Translations under genes and position numbers: made by a program
Shown: positions 41,898 through 52,846 of the stretch, piece after piece
How the letters are laid out: each line of letters begins with the position of its first letter
Position numbering within the stretch: the stretch's first letter is position 1
DNA from: Strigops habroptila
Taxonomy: Eukaryota > Chordata > Aves > Psittaciformes > Psittacidae
Direction of reading: 5' to 3'
Length of the DNA stretch: 64,000 nucleotides
NCBI RefSeq assembly: GCF_004027225.2
Contig: NC_044288.2
Location: 14,518,744 to 14,582,743, forward strand
Notes under the pieces: model-generated
Database searches by the model: none
Told to the model about the DNA's origin: nothing
The model's input: the letters and a program-made list of their open reading frames with translations, nothing else

Positions 41898-44800
41898 GTA
41901 TAAAATGCCTTAAAAATAGCAAACAGCAATAATGAACCACTGGATTGGATGGTACCTTCCTCTGTGACTTGCAGGGTATAGCCTGATAATGGTGGTTTTC
42001 CTGAGAATGGTCATGACTAGAAGTAAAAACTTCCAAATTAACTTCCCTGAAGAGAGAATATTCCCACAAAAGATTGTATTTCCTTACTGAAAACATAGTT
42101 CTTTGCATCACTAGTCAAAAGTTTTTATTCTTGATATTGCAACAGTGATTTCATTATTACAACTATGAAAATAAGAAGCAGTAACACCTAATTCCCTAAG
42201 CAAGAGATTTGAACTCTCTGTGAAGTTACCCAGCATGGTCCTTGCTATTCCTTTTTCTGAGGCAAAGGGAAACTGAGTGGTATTACTTAGGGTTAAGTTG
42301 CTTTGGCATTACAAAGGCTGAAGCTCTGAACTGGAAAAAGAAATCTGCTTTCATACTGAAATTGGAAAATACATAAAGAGTTTTATTGATATTCCAGTTG
42401 GGGAGAGGAAAACATCATTTTCCTGCTGGTTAGAAGTTGCACTTCACCATCTGTTGCTGGGCAATGTAAGCCGTTTGAAAGGGCTGGAGTTCAACTCCAC
42501 TTGGCTTCAGGCTTAACCCGCCTCTCCAGTGGAGGAGAGGAGTCGAGGGGGTCAGATGGTAGGAGCGTATGACTCAAAGCTGCTGGGAGACATTGGAGGA
42601 TGGCCTGGGTCCAGGGAGATGAACACAGTGTAGGTAGCTTAATGCAGAAAATTGCTAAGTAATGTGCTTTGGCAGCAAGTTCTCTGTCCGAGTGCTGTGA
42701 AATCGTACAGGGCAGTGGGAGGGGAAGCGATGACCTGTACCGGAGGATTGAAACCCAAAGAGAGACGCAGCAACCACTGAGTCTACAGAAAAAGAAAATG
42801 TGAATTTCTGGCCTTTACTTAAGCTTCTGGTTTATATCAGTAAACAGTTTCAAGGTGCAGAAATTAACACAATGTACTACTTGGCAGAGTCAGGCAAGTA
42901 GTCAGTAAATCCCAATGCAACAGGAGGCAAGACCTTGATAGTATGTTCTGTAGTCTGAGTAGTTCTACCCAGAATTATTCTTTCATCCAGTCTTTCATTT
43001 TCCTGCTGAAAAGGGTCCTGAAGGAAAGGTTGGTTTGTTGTTGTTGTTTTTTTTTAAGAGTTCATAGAGTTGTCTCAGCTCTGCTTCTGATGATGTCCAT
43101 AGGTGTCCTATTCCTGCTACAGATACTTCCATGGGGTTGTAGGGAATATTCTTGTCCATGCAAGGGAAATGCTTTTCTCTGCTCGTTGGGAAGCTGATAA
43201 AAGATTGCCAGTGGCTTTTTTTTTCTGGATACCTCAGTTTTCTCTCAGGCTGAATTGTCTAAATTCTAGATTCATATATGTTAAAGAAGAAAGTATGTGA
43301 AACCTCAGGGACCCAGCTGGAGAGAAGCAGCAAGCCCCAGGACACTTGTCTAAGAGAAAAAGCAGAATAGCTGCAAAGATGATACTAGTACTAAGCATTT
43401 CTTTTGCAGATGGTTACAGGTATAGACTGACTTGCACACAGACTACCTGAGGCACTTCTCCCTTCATGCCCCCAGGAGCCAGCTTGGATGTCTGATTCAT
43501 CTCTGCAGGCTGAGACAGAACCATCAGGCTCTGAAAAATTGATTTCAAGGGGAATTCACTCATTGTCTGAGCATGGCACTCCTCAGGACAGCTAGCCCTC
43601 TGCAGAAATCATCATAATTGTGCCTAGGCTTCTCAAAGAAGACTGTGCTGGGTTTCCAGCCTCCCCTGGGATCTGGGCTCCTTATGCAGTGACATGGCTT
43701 TAGAGACATCGTTTCTTCTTAGAGCAGATGGATTCAGTGGGGGGTCTGAAGAAATAGGCTTTTGAAAGAGAATCGGTGAATGTAATGGGGAGCAGGAAAC
43801 TTTCCATATGGTTTTAAACTTGTTCCTCTGGAGTCCAAGACTATGCCTATGTCAAACTTTATAGATAAGCCACTAAAATGCAGAGAGAGGGTCTGGTTAA
43901 ATCTCTGTCTTTCTCTACTCAGTGCTGTTAGGGGTATTGCAAACCAAAATGAGAGTAGCGGATTGCAGCAAAGTTGCCATTGGTGAACCAGTGGCCAGAG
44001 CCACATCTGGTTTCTCTCTTTTTCCCTTTTCTGTAGAGCAGAGAGAAAATTCTTGCACCTCCTGCAGGACTGATCACAGAAGTTTGTTAAATGTGAACCA
44101 CAACTCCATATTCTTAGTGATTCAAGAGCAGACCCAGCTTAGAGCTCCTACCATCTGTCACTTGTCACTAGCACTGTCCCTCCAGGCAAAGCTGTGGTGG
44201 GGCAGTGCTGCAGCAGCCAGCTGTAAAGCTGTGAGAGGAGAAGCAATGCAAAAGGACCATTACTCACCATGGTTTAGGATAAGGGAACCAGGGAGCATCT
44301 GAATCTCACAGCAGGTTAAAAAATCAAAGCAGCATTATTTCCACATAGTGCATAACTGAACAGTAGAGTTTGTTACCATGTGATTTGGTGGGGATAAAAA
44401 GTCTGGATGACTTCCAAAAGCCATTGGGAAACATTATGGAAGGAAAACGCACTGATGGGTAAGCACAGTGATGCAGAGAAAACTAACTCCTCCCAGTTCT
44501 TCACTGTGGAAGGATCACTTTAGACCTTTTCTCTACACACCTGCAGCTGATGACTGACAGGTACTGCGTTAGATCTCTGTCTAGTGCACATAAACCAGTA
44601 TGACAATTCCCATGTTTCTCTTGCTGGCTTTAAAGCAAGAAGCTGTGTGGATTGAGATGGTTTTGGACTCCTTTTGATATTCAGTCTCAGGCCAAAAGAT
44701 GGCAAAGAATGAAAAAAGCATGACAAGTATAAGCATGTAGGATTTATTAGCATCATTTGCTATGGAACAGTCTGGCAAACCATTTAATTCGGCATTCAGT

Positions 44801-47324
44801 TTGTAAAATAACATCAGTATGACCACACAGTCTCTATATTGAAAGACTTTATAACTGCAGTAGTCACATACAATGGTGAGGGTAGCCACAAAGGCATTGC
44901 AATAGGCTGGTGACTGCACATATAAGAAGATGGTGAGCTGATTTTTGCTTATCCTATCAGACCAGAGCTACTATCAGCACAGTTTACAGGCTTCTTCAAC
45001 CAGTAGTAATTCATATAGATGCTCAGCTTGTCACAGATGCAAAGCAAAACATATTAACTTCAACCTAATGAGAGAGGTTAAGATAAACACATCTTCATCT
45101 TTGATGTGAGTGTGCGTATGAGCAGTTACTGCAGATCAGCCCATGTGTGGTAACTTGTTACACTGCTATAGCCTGATCATACTTCTGAGCCCTTGAGCTT
45201 CTGAGTTTAATGCAAGAGTCTTCATTTACTGCTGAGCTCATGCCTCCTCTTTGTTTTTCAGTGAGCAATTCCACTGGCATTTTATGCTCTTCTCTCCCTT
45301 TCCCTGCAATTCCTTTGACATTTGTCTGAAACACACCTCAACTCCCAGTGTCAGGATAGAGAAACTAGTAGATCTTGTTGTTCTTGACCTTTTTTGGAAC
45401 CTCACAAGGAAGAGCCCTGGAGCTGTTTTCTCTGAAGTACACTGACCCATTTATAGCTATGACAGATGTCTGGGAGGTGCCAAGATGCAGGTTTCCCACC
45501 TTGGGAAGGAGCAAAGGTCTGTGCTCATTCAGCCCTATGGAGGGTTAATTATTGTTTTGCTTAAAAAAGCATTCGGCTGCCCTTAGGTATAGGAATTTAT
45601 TTAAGCCTTATCTGCATAATTATCATGTTTATTGCTCAACACAGCTGGATGGATATGACGAGTATGCAGTTTTTGATACACACTTTATGTCAGAACCATT
45701 ACAGGGGAAAATGATTATCTCTTATAGCCCCTGCAAAAAGGCTGGCAGTAATAGTTAGTTTTCTGACTTTAAAAAACAAATCCTAGGACCAAATTTATTT
45801 GGCCTATTTACATATTTGTGATGCTGAAGTTTTTCCTTCCTTTATGGAAATTTGTGCTGTGGTGATGCACAGCCAGGATTTTGAAGGGTGATTGGTGACC
45901 TGAGATGCTTTGCTTAACAGACTCAAATTGCAGAGAGGAGGGAGCTGATTTGTCTTTAGAAATCTTAGCCACTTCTAACATCTTAACATGTTGAGATATT
46001 TTGAGATATGTTGAGATGCTCTAGGAATTCTGGAGCAGCCAGAAAAATGTAGAGAGCATTTTAATCTATGATTATTATTATTGTTTTTTAGTCTTGCAAG
46101 ATGTCTGTTGCTCTATTTGAAACCACAGTATATTGTATCCTTTATAGGTAAACCTTTATGAGGCATTGGTGGGTATTTCTGTATTTGTAATAGAGTGCAA
46201 GCATGTAAATGGTTCAACTTTGTCTCATTCATTAAGAGTGCTTACCGTTTCAAATTCACATTATTGCATAAGGCAGCAAAGTGCAGTCTGAGGGCTTTCT
46301 GGTCCAGCCTACCGTCTGCAGAAGTCTTGCAAATACCTGCATGGCACAACCCTGGGGCAGCAGCTGCTCACACACTAGTGTCACTGCCAGCAACCCAGAA
46401 TAACACTTGAAAATGAATATGAGATGCATAGAAGAGCAAATAAGGGCAGGGCAGGGATCTCTGCTATATAGTTTAGCCATTGACAACCTTTATTCTATCC
46501 AAAGTGGGGAGGTGGGATATTATACTGGAGAAACGAACATCTAGCATCATTCTGACAAAGCTGCTACTATCACCAGATAATATCTGATTTCAGCAACTGG
46601 TTTATGAAAGGAGAATACGAAAGACCTAAAAAAAGTAGCATTTCAGTTACTATCTCCTTCATCAATGATGTGAGAGCTATTTAATATAAAACCCTGATTG
46701 TGTAGGTAGGAGTAGGTACCAGTCAGTCTGTTGTCATTAGCTGGAGTGCTAGCTACTTCTATTTTCTGTTCATTTCTTTGTTATATGAATGAACCTTTTA
46801 GCGTGGTTGGCAAGAACAAGAACATGGTAAAGTGACAGGATGGAACTTCTGCATAAAAGCCAAAATAGTTAAAAGGAAGGCCAACACCCATCACTTATGA
46901 CTTCTCTCTTTTGCTCCACTAATCTCTCCATGTTCCATAGATGATAAATTACCAATCACTCCCTTTCAGTCAGAAACATCTCGTCCCATGCTAACCTCTT
47001 GCCCCTACTCCTCAGTTACCCAGCTGCTTTCTCCCTTCTCATTTGATCAGTGTTTCTAGTCAGACAAGTTGCTTTTGACTTGGTTACTCTCAAAAACAGT
47101 GTGTGTGCAACTTCCAACTGTATGAGTCTTGTTAACTGCTTGTCTTGTTAACTGACCCTCACAGGCTCTACTTTCAAGGTGTTGATTAGTTTAGAGGGGT
47201 CTCCAGTTTACTAAAACATCTTCCTCTCTCTTGTGTGGCTACACTCACATTTCCTCACTATGGGTTAAAAACCTTTCTACAGATGATCAGTACAACATAT
47301 GGCCTCAGATTAGGAAGCAGTGAG

Positions 47325-47885
47325 ACTTCAGTCCAGCCAGTAACTCTGAAACACACAGCTGCTTGCTCACTGCCCCCTTTTTGCCCCCCCCGCTACCAGA
47401 GGGATGGGGAGGAGAATTGAAAGAACGTAACTCCCACGGGGTGAGATAGAACAGTCCAGTAACAAAGGTATAACACAAACCTACTACTGCTACCACCACT
47501 AATATTAACGACGATAAGGGAAATAACAAGGGGAGAGAATACAATTGCTCACCACCCACTGACCGATACCCAGCCTGACCCGAGCAGTGATCTGGGTCTT
47601 CTGGGTAACTCCTCCCAGTTTGTATACTGGGCATGACGTGCTGTGGTATGGAATACCCCCTTGGCTAGTTTGGGTCAGGTGTCCTGTCCCTGCTTACTCC
47701 CATCTTCTCCTCCTGCCTGGCAGAGCATGAGGCTGAGAAAGTCCTTGATCGGAGTAAACATTATTTAGCAAAAAGTAGAAACATTGGTGTGTTATCAGCA
47801 CTGCTCCCTGACTGAAGTTGAAAACGCAGCAGTGCACCAGTTACTAAGAAGGAGAAAAATGACTGCTACTGCTGAACCCAGGACA
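47325..47885 (-). mobile_element. ERV LTR copy 1 (worn)
   Basis: It aligns with the other LTRs from 'CCAGTAACTCTGAAACACAC' to the terminal 'GAACCCAGGACA'. The outer end next to unique DNA has lost the TGTCGTGG terminus by mutation or truncation (about 13 bp). In sense direction it is the 3'-most LTR of the array. It is the most diverged of the four long copies. Confidence 0.85.
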
Positions 47886-48380
47886 GTATCCACCCCTTAT
47901 TCCATACCATTCATGTCATGCTCAGGTCCCACATTTGCCAATATACCATCACTTTTGTCTCATGTATATATATATACGCACAAAGAGATATCATTTCTTA
48001 GTCCATGGACCATCCCTATAAAAGTTGCTGAATTCATTCAGTCCATAATGTCAGGCTCCCTCTCTTGTAGCAGGAGAGACAGTGTGTAGTCTTGAATTGT
48101 TGCCTGCTGAGGGCACCACTAAATCCATCACTGCTGAGCTCGTCTGGTTTCGCCAAAGTTCACTCTTTGTTGGGGTGGTGATCGGAGGGAAGTCAGGGTC
48201 AGTTGCTGGTTACCTGAGGACAGTTCTGCTGCTGCTGCTACTGGCTTTTCCATGACTTTATTATCTGCTGGTGATCATGACAGCACGTATCTTCTTTTCA
48301 AAGCCCAGAGTGGTGGAGATGGGCATCTAGCTGATGGGCTATAAAAGTGTTATATAGCAGGCAGCAGCGTATAATTGAGT
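47886..48380 (-). mobile_element. ERV unit 1, noncoding segment between integrase and LTR
   Basis: It is homologous to 50440-50962, 57412-57950 and 60002-60512. It holds a short (TA)n near 47965, and next to the LTR a purine-rich stretch (minus strand AAGGGGTGGA) that could be the polypurine tract. No open frame is shared between the copies. Confidence 0.7.
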
Positions 48381-49754
48381 TCATTGGCTGATTTCCCCCA
48401 AAATTAAATCCCCTTGAGGTATACATCGGAATTCTCCATCTTCCCACATTACCCACCAAGTATATTCAGGTCCCTGAGCAAAAGCTACCCCACAAGTGGG
48501 TTTGCCTTTACCTAAAGCAAGAATAACCCAGATTATCTCCCCAGCAAATTGTTTTTGTGCACCACAGGAACTTTATCCCCCTCTACAGTACGCGGAAGTT
48601 CTGATTGGGCTGGGCTAGCCCTCTTACCAGATCCCCTCGTGTTGACCAACCAGGTGGCTTTTGGTAGATGTGTCCCAGTGTTTGAAAGTCCCAACACTCA
48701 TTGCCCTCAGTGTAGTATTTAACAGCCCATTGTACTGTTTGATTTTCCCAGAGGTTGGTGCATGGTAGGGGATGTGATATACCCACTCAATGCCATGCTC
48801 TTTGGCCCAAGTGTCTATAAGGTTGTTCTACAAATGAGTCCCATTGTCTGACTCGATTCTCTCTGGGGTGCCATGTCACCACATGACTTGTTTCTCAAGG
48901 CCCAGGATAGTGTTCCGGGCAGTGGCGTGGGGCACAGCGTATGTTTCCAGCCATCCGGTGGTTGCTTCCACCATGGTAAGCACATAGCAATTGCCTTGGC
49001 GGTTCGGTGGGAGTGTGATATAGTCAATCTGCCAGGCCTCCCCATACTTGTACTTCAGCCATCGTCCTCCATACCAGAGAGGTTTTAATAGTTTGGCTTG
49101 CTTAATTGCAGCACAGGTTTCACATTCATGAATAACCTGGGCAATCGTCTTCATTGTTAAGTCCACCCCTTGATCACGAGCCCATCTATATGTTGCATCT
49201 CTGCCTTGATGGCCTGAGGTGTCATGGGCCCACCGGGCTAAAAGCAATTCACCATTATGTTGCCGATCTAAGTCCATCTGAGCCACTTCCATCTTAGCAG
49301 CTTTATCCGCTTCCTGGTTGTTCTGGTGCTCCTCAGTGGCCTGACTCTTGGGTACATGAGCATCTATGTGGCGTACCTTCACCACCAGGTTCTGCACCCG
49401 GGCAGCGATCTCTTGCCCCAGTGCAGCAGCCCAGATGGGTTTACCTCTGTGTTGCCAGTTGCTCTGCTTCCATTGCTGCAACCACCCCCACAGGGCATTT
49501 GCCACCACCCATGAGTCAGTACAGAGACAAAGTACTGTCCACTTTTCTCGTTCAGCAGTGTCCAAGGCCAGCTGGATGGCTTTCACCTCTGCAAACTGAC
49601 TCGGTTCACCCTCTCCTTCAGCAGTTTCTGCAACTTGTCGCAGTTGACTCCATGCAGCTGCCTTCCATCTCTGATGCTTTCCAAAATCAAGGCAGGACCC
49701 ACCAGTAAACAAGGCCGATTGCTTCTCCCTTTCTGAGAGCAAATAAATCAACAT
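48381..49754 (-). pseudogene. ERV unit 1 pol remnant: RNase H end plus integrase
   Basis: An open frame of 292 codons (49754-48876) begins with ATG about 100 bp after the primer-binding site. It holds an RNase H C-terminal part (FTGGSC near residue 18, later CTDSWVVANAL), the integrase zinc-binding HHCC module (HDTSGH ... CETC) and the first integrase aspartate (WQIDYI). An in-frame TGA ends it. Downstream, SDNGTH is visible, then an in-frame TAG, a Lys at the usual catalytic Glu position (GKIKQYNG) and a frameshift near 48.67 kb. The RNase H motif carries Gly where retroviral enzymes usually have the first catalytic Asp. It cannot encode a complete integrase. Confidence 0.85.
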
Positions 49755-49849
49755 TGTGATGAGAGACTGTTAACCTGAAACAATGAATGATTTTCACAAA
49801 TAAGATTAGGCACACTCTGGTCAGATCTGTCATTATCTCAACCCTTCAT

Positions 49850-49867
49850 GCCCCGCGCTGGGTGCCA
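49850..49867 (-). other. Primer-binding site, unit 1
   Basis: The minus strand reads TGGCACCCAGCGCGGGGC, eight bases inside the LTR end. It matches the tRNA-Lys(1,2)-type primer-binding site at about 15 of 18 positions; some differences fit CpG decay. It fixes the array's sense direction as minus. Confidence 0.75.
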
Positions 49868-49875
49868 CCAAGAGC

Positions 49876-50439
49876 TGTCGTGGTTTAAGCCCGCCTGGTA
49901 ACTCAGAACCACGCAGCCGCTCGCTCATTCCCCACCTGCTTCCTCCCCCTGCTCCTGGAGGGATGGGGAGGAGAATTGAAAGAATGTAACTCCCACGGGT
50001 TGAGATAAGAGCAGCCCAGTAACTAAGGTATAACACAAACCTACTACTGCTACCACCAATAATAACGATAAGGGAAATAACAAGGGGAGAGAATACAATT
50101 GTTCACCACCCTGTGACTGATACCCAGCCTGACCTGAGCAGTGATCTGGGTGTTCTGGGTAACTCCTCTGAGTTTGTATACTGGGCATGATGTGCTGTGG
50201 TATGGAATACCCCTTTGGCCAGTCTGGGCCAGGTGTCCTGTGTCTGCTTCCTCCCAGCTTCCCCTCCTCCCTGTCAGAGCATGAGGCTGAGAAAGTCCTC
50301 AATTGGAGTAAACATTACTTAGCGAGAACTAAAACCATTAGTGTGTTATCAACACTATTTCTTGACCAAAGTCGAAAACACAGCAGTGCACCAGCTACTA
50401 AGAAGGAGAAAAATGACTGCTACTGCTGAACCCAGGACA
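49876..50439 (-). mobile_element. ERV LTR copy 2
   Basis: A complete 564-bp LTR bounded by TG...CA (plus strand TGTCGTGG ... CCCAGGACA). In sense direction it begins TGTCCTGGG and ends ACGACA, followed by the primer-binding site of unit 1. Its first 250-270 bp (plus coordinates) are almost identical to LTR copy 3, whereas the rest differs more. Confidence 0.9.
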
Positions 50440-50962
50440 GTATCCACCCCTTATTCCATGCCATTCATGTCATGCTCAGGTCCCCCATTTTCCAGTATAC
50501 CATTGCTTTTGTCTCATATATATATACACATACACCCACATCCACAAACAAAGGGAGAGCTATCATTCTTTAGTCCATGGACCAATCCTTATAAAGTTGC
50601 TGAATTCATCCAGTCCATGGTGCCAGGCTCCATCTCTTGTAACAGTCTTTCAGGGCAGGAGAGATGGTGTGTAGTGTTGGGTTGTTGCCCGCTGACGGCA
50701 CCACTAAACGCATCACTGCTGAGCTCGTCTGGTTTCGCCAAAGTTCACTCTTTGTTGGGGTGGTGATCGGAGGGAAGTCAGGGTCAGTCGCTGGTGACCT
50801 GAGGACAGTTCTGCTGCTGCTGCTGGCTTTTCCATGACTTTATTCTCTGCTGATGATCATGACAGCACATATCTTCTTTTCAAAGCCCAGAGTGGTGGAG
50901 ATGGGCATCTAGCTGATGGGCTATAAAAGTCTTATATAGCAGGCAACAGCATATAGCTGAGT
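50440..50962 (-). mobile_element. ERV unit 2, noncoding segment between integrase and LTR
   Basis: It is homologous to the equivalent segments of units 1 and 3. It contains a TA/CA-rich microsatellite near 50515-50550 and the AATAAA-like signal near 50840 on the minus strand. No conserved reading frame. Confidence 0.7.
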
Positions 50963-51442
50963 TCATTGGCTGATTTCCCCCCAAATTAAATCCCCTTGAG
51001 GTATACGTCGGAATTCCCCATCTTCCCGCATTACCCACCAAGTATATCTGGGTCCCTGAACACAAGCAATCCCATGAGTGGGTTTGCCTTTACCTGAAGC
51101 AAGAATAACCCAGACTGTCTTCCCCAGCAAATTCTTTTTGTGCACCACAGGAACTTTATCCCCCTCTACAGTACGTGGAAGTTCTGATTGGGCTGGGCCA
51201 GCCCCCTTGGCAGATCCCCTCGTGTTGACCAACCAGGTGGCTGTTGGTAAATGTGTGTCCCAGTGTTTGAAAGTCCCACCACTCATTGCCCTCAGTGTAG
51301 TATTTAACAGCCCATTGTACCGTTTGATTTTCCCAGAGGCTGGTGCGTGATAGGGGATGTGATATGCCCACTCAATGCCATGCTCTTTGGCCCAAGTGTC
51401 TATAAGGTTGTTCTGCAAATGAGTCCCATTGTCTGACTCGAT
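50963..51442 (-). pseudogene. ERV unit 2 integrase, C-terminal half
   Basis: Read on the minus strand, it starts at the CR1 junction with ESDNGTH (second catalytic Asp), keeps an open frame through GKIKRYNG (Lys at the usual catalytic Glu position), the KHWDTHLPTATW block and the C-terminal SH3-like region (KVPVVHKKNLLGKTVW), and ends DLIWGEISQ at a stop. The N-terminal half lies on the far side of the CR1 insertion (55825-56721). The open frame continues about 110 bp into CR1 5' UTR sequence only by chance. Confidence 0.85.
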
Positions 51443-51767
51443 ATTGCCGAGGTGAGTATCTCCGGAGAGGACTCCTTTAACACCGGAGTGGAGGGAAGCA
51501 CAGCGTCCGGGAGCCTCAGTTCGGAGCGGCAAGAGCAACCGAGGGAGCCTCAAGTCCTCGACAGGACTTGCCCAGGAGCCGGCAGCTCAGCTGACGCAAG
51601 CAGCTGACTCACAGGGGGCAGCGCCAGGAGTGACGGCACCAGCCCTCAGTGGGTAAAAACCCATCCCAGGGAGCGCAGCGAACAAGGCGGGCAAACAGGG
51701 TGGGGCACGTCAGTCAGGGCGTGGCACGGCAGTTTGCGCGGCTGTTGGCACAGGCAGGGCGGGCGGG
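51443..51767 (+). other. CR1 5' UTR
   Basis: GC-rich DNA before the ORF1 ATG. In this family the 5' UTR carries the internal promoter; I cannot point to individual elements. Confidence 0.6.
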
Positions 51768-52844
51768 ATGGTGAGCACTTGCCTCAGGACCAGGGCCCGC
51801 TCTGGGAGCTCTGCCCCGGCGGTGGCCGGCGTAGGCACCCAGACAGAGCCGATGAGAGGGGAGGCTGCGGCGCAGACCTCGGAGTGTAGAAAGTGCCTCG
51901 ACCGGGCTCTTGAGGCGAGGGTGCGCAATGGACAGGGCTGCACTCGGCGCGCCCTGGTGGAGGTCCTCCTGGAGCAAGTGGCTGAGCTGCGGGAGGCTGT
52001 TGGAGAGCTAAAAGATGTGAGGGAAGCGGAGAGGAAGCTGGGCTGCTTGCTCCAGGCCCAAACTGTGCAGGGGCTGCAAATGTCCAGCATTGCTCACATA
52101 GGAAAGAAGGAGGGCAGCAACCCAGGAAGCTAGGAATTAGTCACGAGAAAAACTAACAAAAAAAGGAGGAAGAGGACAATTAACAACAAGGGGCTTCCTC
52201 CTAAATTTGATGTCCCCACCCAGAACCGCTTCACGGTTCTGCAGGGGGCTAATGAGAAAGCACCCACCACACCTAATGAGCATCCTGCTGATGCACCAGT
52301 AGAGAGGATCACTACTGGTGCCTCCAGGAAGAAGCGGAGGGTCATAGTAGTAGGGGACTCTACTTTGAAAGGCGCAGAGGCACTCATTTGCCGGCCTGAT
52401 CCAGTCTCGAGGGAGGCGTGTTGCCTGCCGGGGGCTCGGATCAGGGATGTTGCTGAGAGGCTGCCTGCTCTAGTAAGTCCTGCTGACTATTACCCCCTTC
52501 TAGTGGTCCATGTGGGTGCTAGAGATATAGATAGCAGTAGCCTGGAGAACATTAAGAAGGACTACAGAGCCTTGGGAGAGGTGGTTAGGGGCTCTGGAGC
52601 TCAGATAGTTTTTTCATCGATTCTCCAGGACAAAGGGGAGGACCTTAAAAAAGCTAGGCATGTTTGGCAGGTTGATAAATGGTTAGAATGGGGGTGCCAT
52701 AGTCAGGGGTTTGGCTATTTAGAACATGGGGCTCCATTTGGGAGGCCAGATCTACTGGAGGCTGGTGGAGCTGGTCTGACAAAGAAGGGGAAGAGCTGTT
52801 TTGGTAGGAGGCTTGCCAGGCTGGTCAAGAAAGCTTTAAAGTAG
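51768..52844 (+). pseudogene. CR1 ORF1 (one internal stop)
   Basis: One reading frame of 358 codons plus stop. The N-terminal 121 codons (51768-52130) hold a Cys motif (CRKCLDRAL) followed by a heptad-like Leu/Val coiled coil (VEVLLEQVAELREAVGEL). An in-frame TAG at 52131-52133 interrupts it. The same frame then continues through a Lys/Arg-rich stretch into an SGNH-esterase-like domain: block I VVGDS (GDS at 52353-52361), a strand with HVGARD where GxND is usual, and KKGKSCFGRRLARLVKKAL at the end. The late Asp-x-x-His of SGNH hydrolases is not visible (AGGAGLT there). CR1-clade ORF1 proteins bind RNA and self-associate; the esterase role is less clear. The internal stop and missing His suggest a dead copy. 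Confidence 0.85.
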
Positions 52845-52846
52845 AT

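Larger units (their letters stand above)
27961..47324. other. Gene-free DNA, third block
   Basis: No exon, RNA gene or clear transposon was recognised in these 19 kb apart from simple repeats (31206-31393, 41104-41127, 41877-41897). All open frames are short and without family motifs. Confidence 0.55.

Noticed and set aside
49326..49708. Plus-strand frames over the integrase remnants (repeated near 56.3-56.7 and 58.9-59.2 kb)
   Set aside because: Antisense shadows of the minus-strand pol remnants, repeated only because the units are repeated.
51443..51553. Integrase frame of unit 2 continuing into CR1 5' UTR
   Set aside because: The extra residues come from CR1 DNA by chance and are not retroviral.
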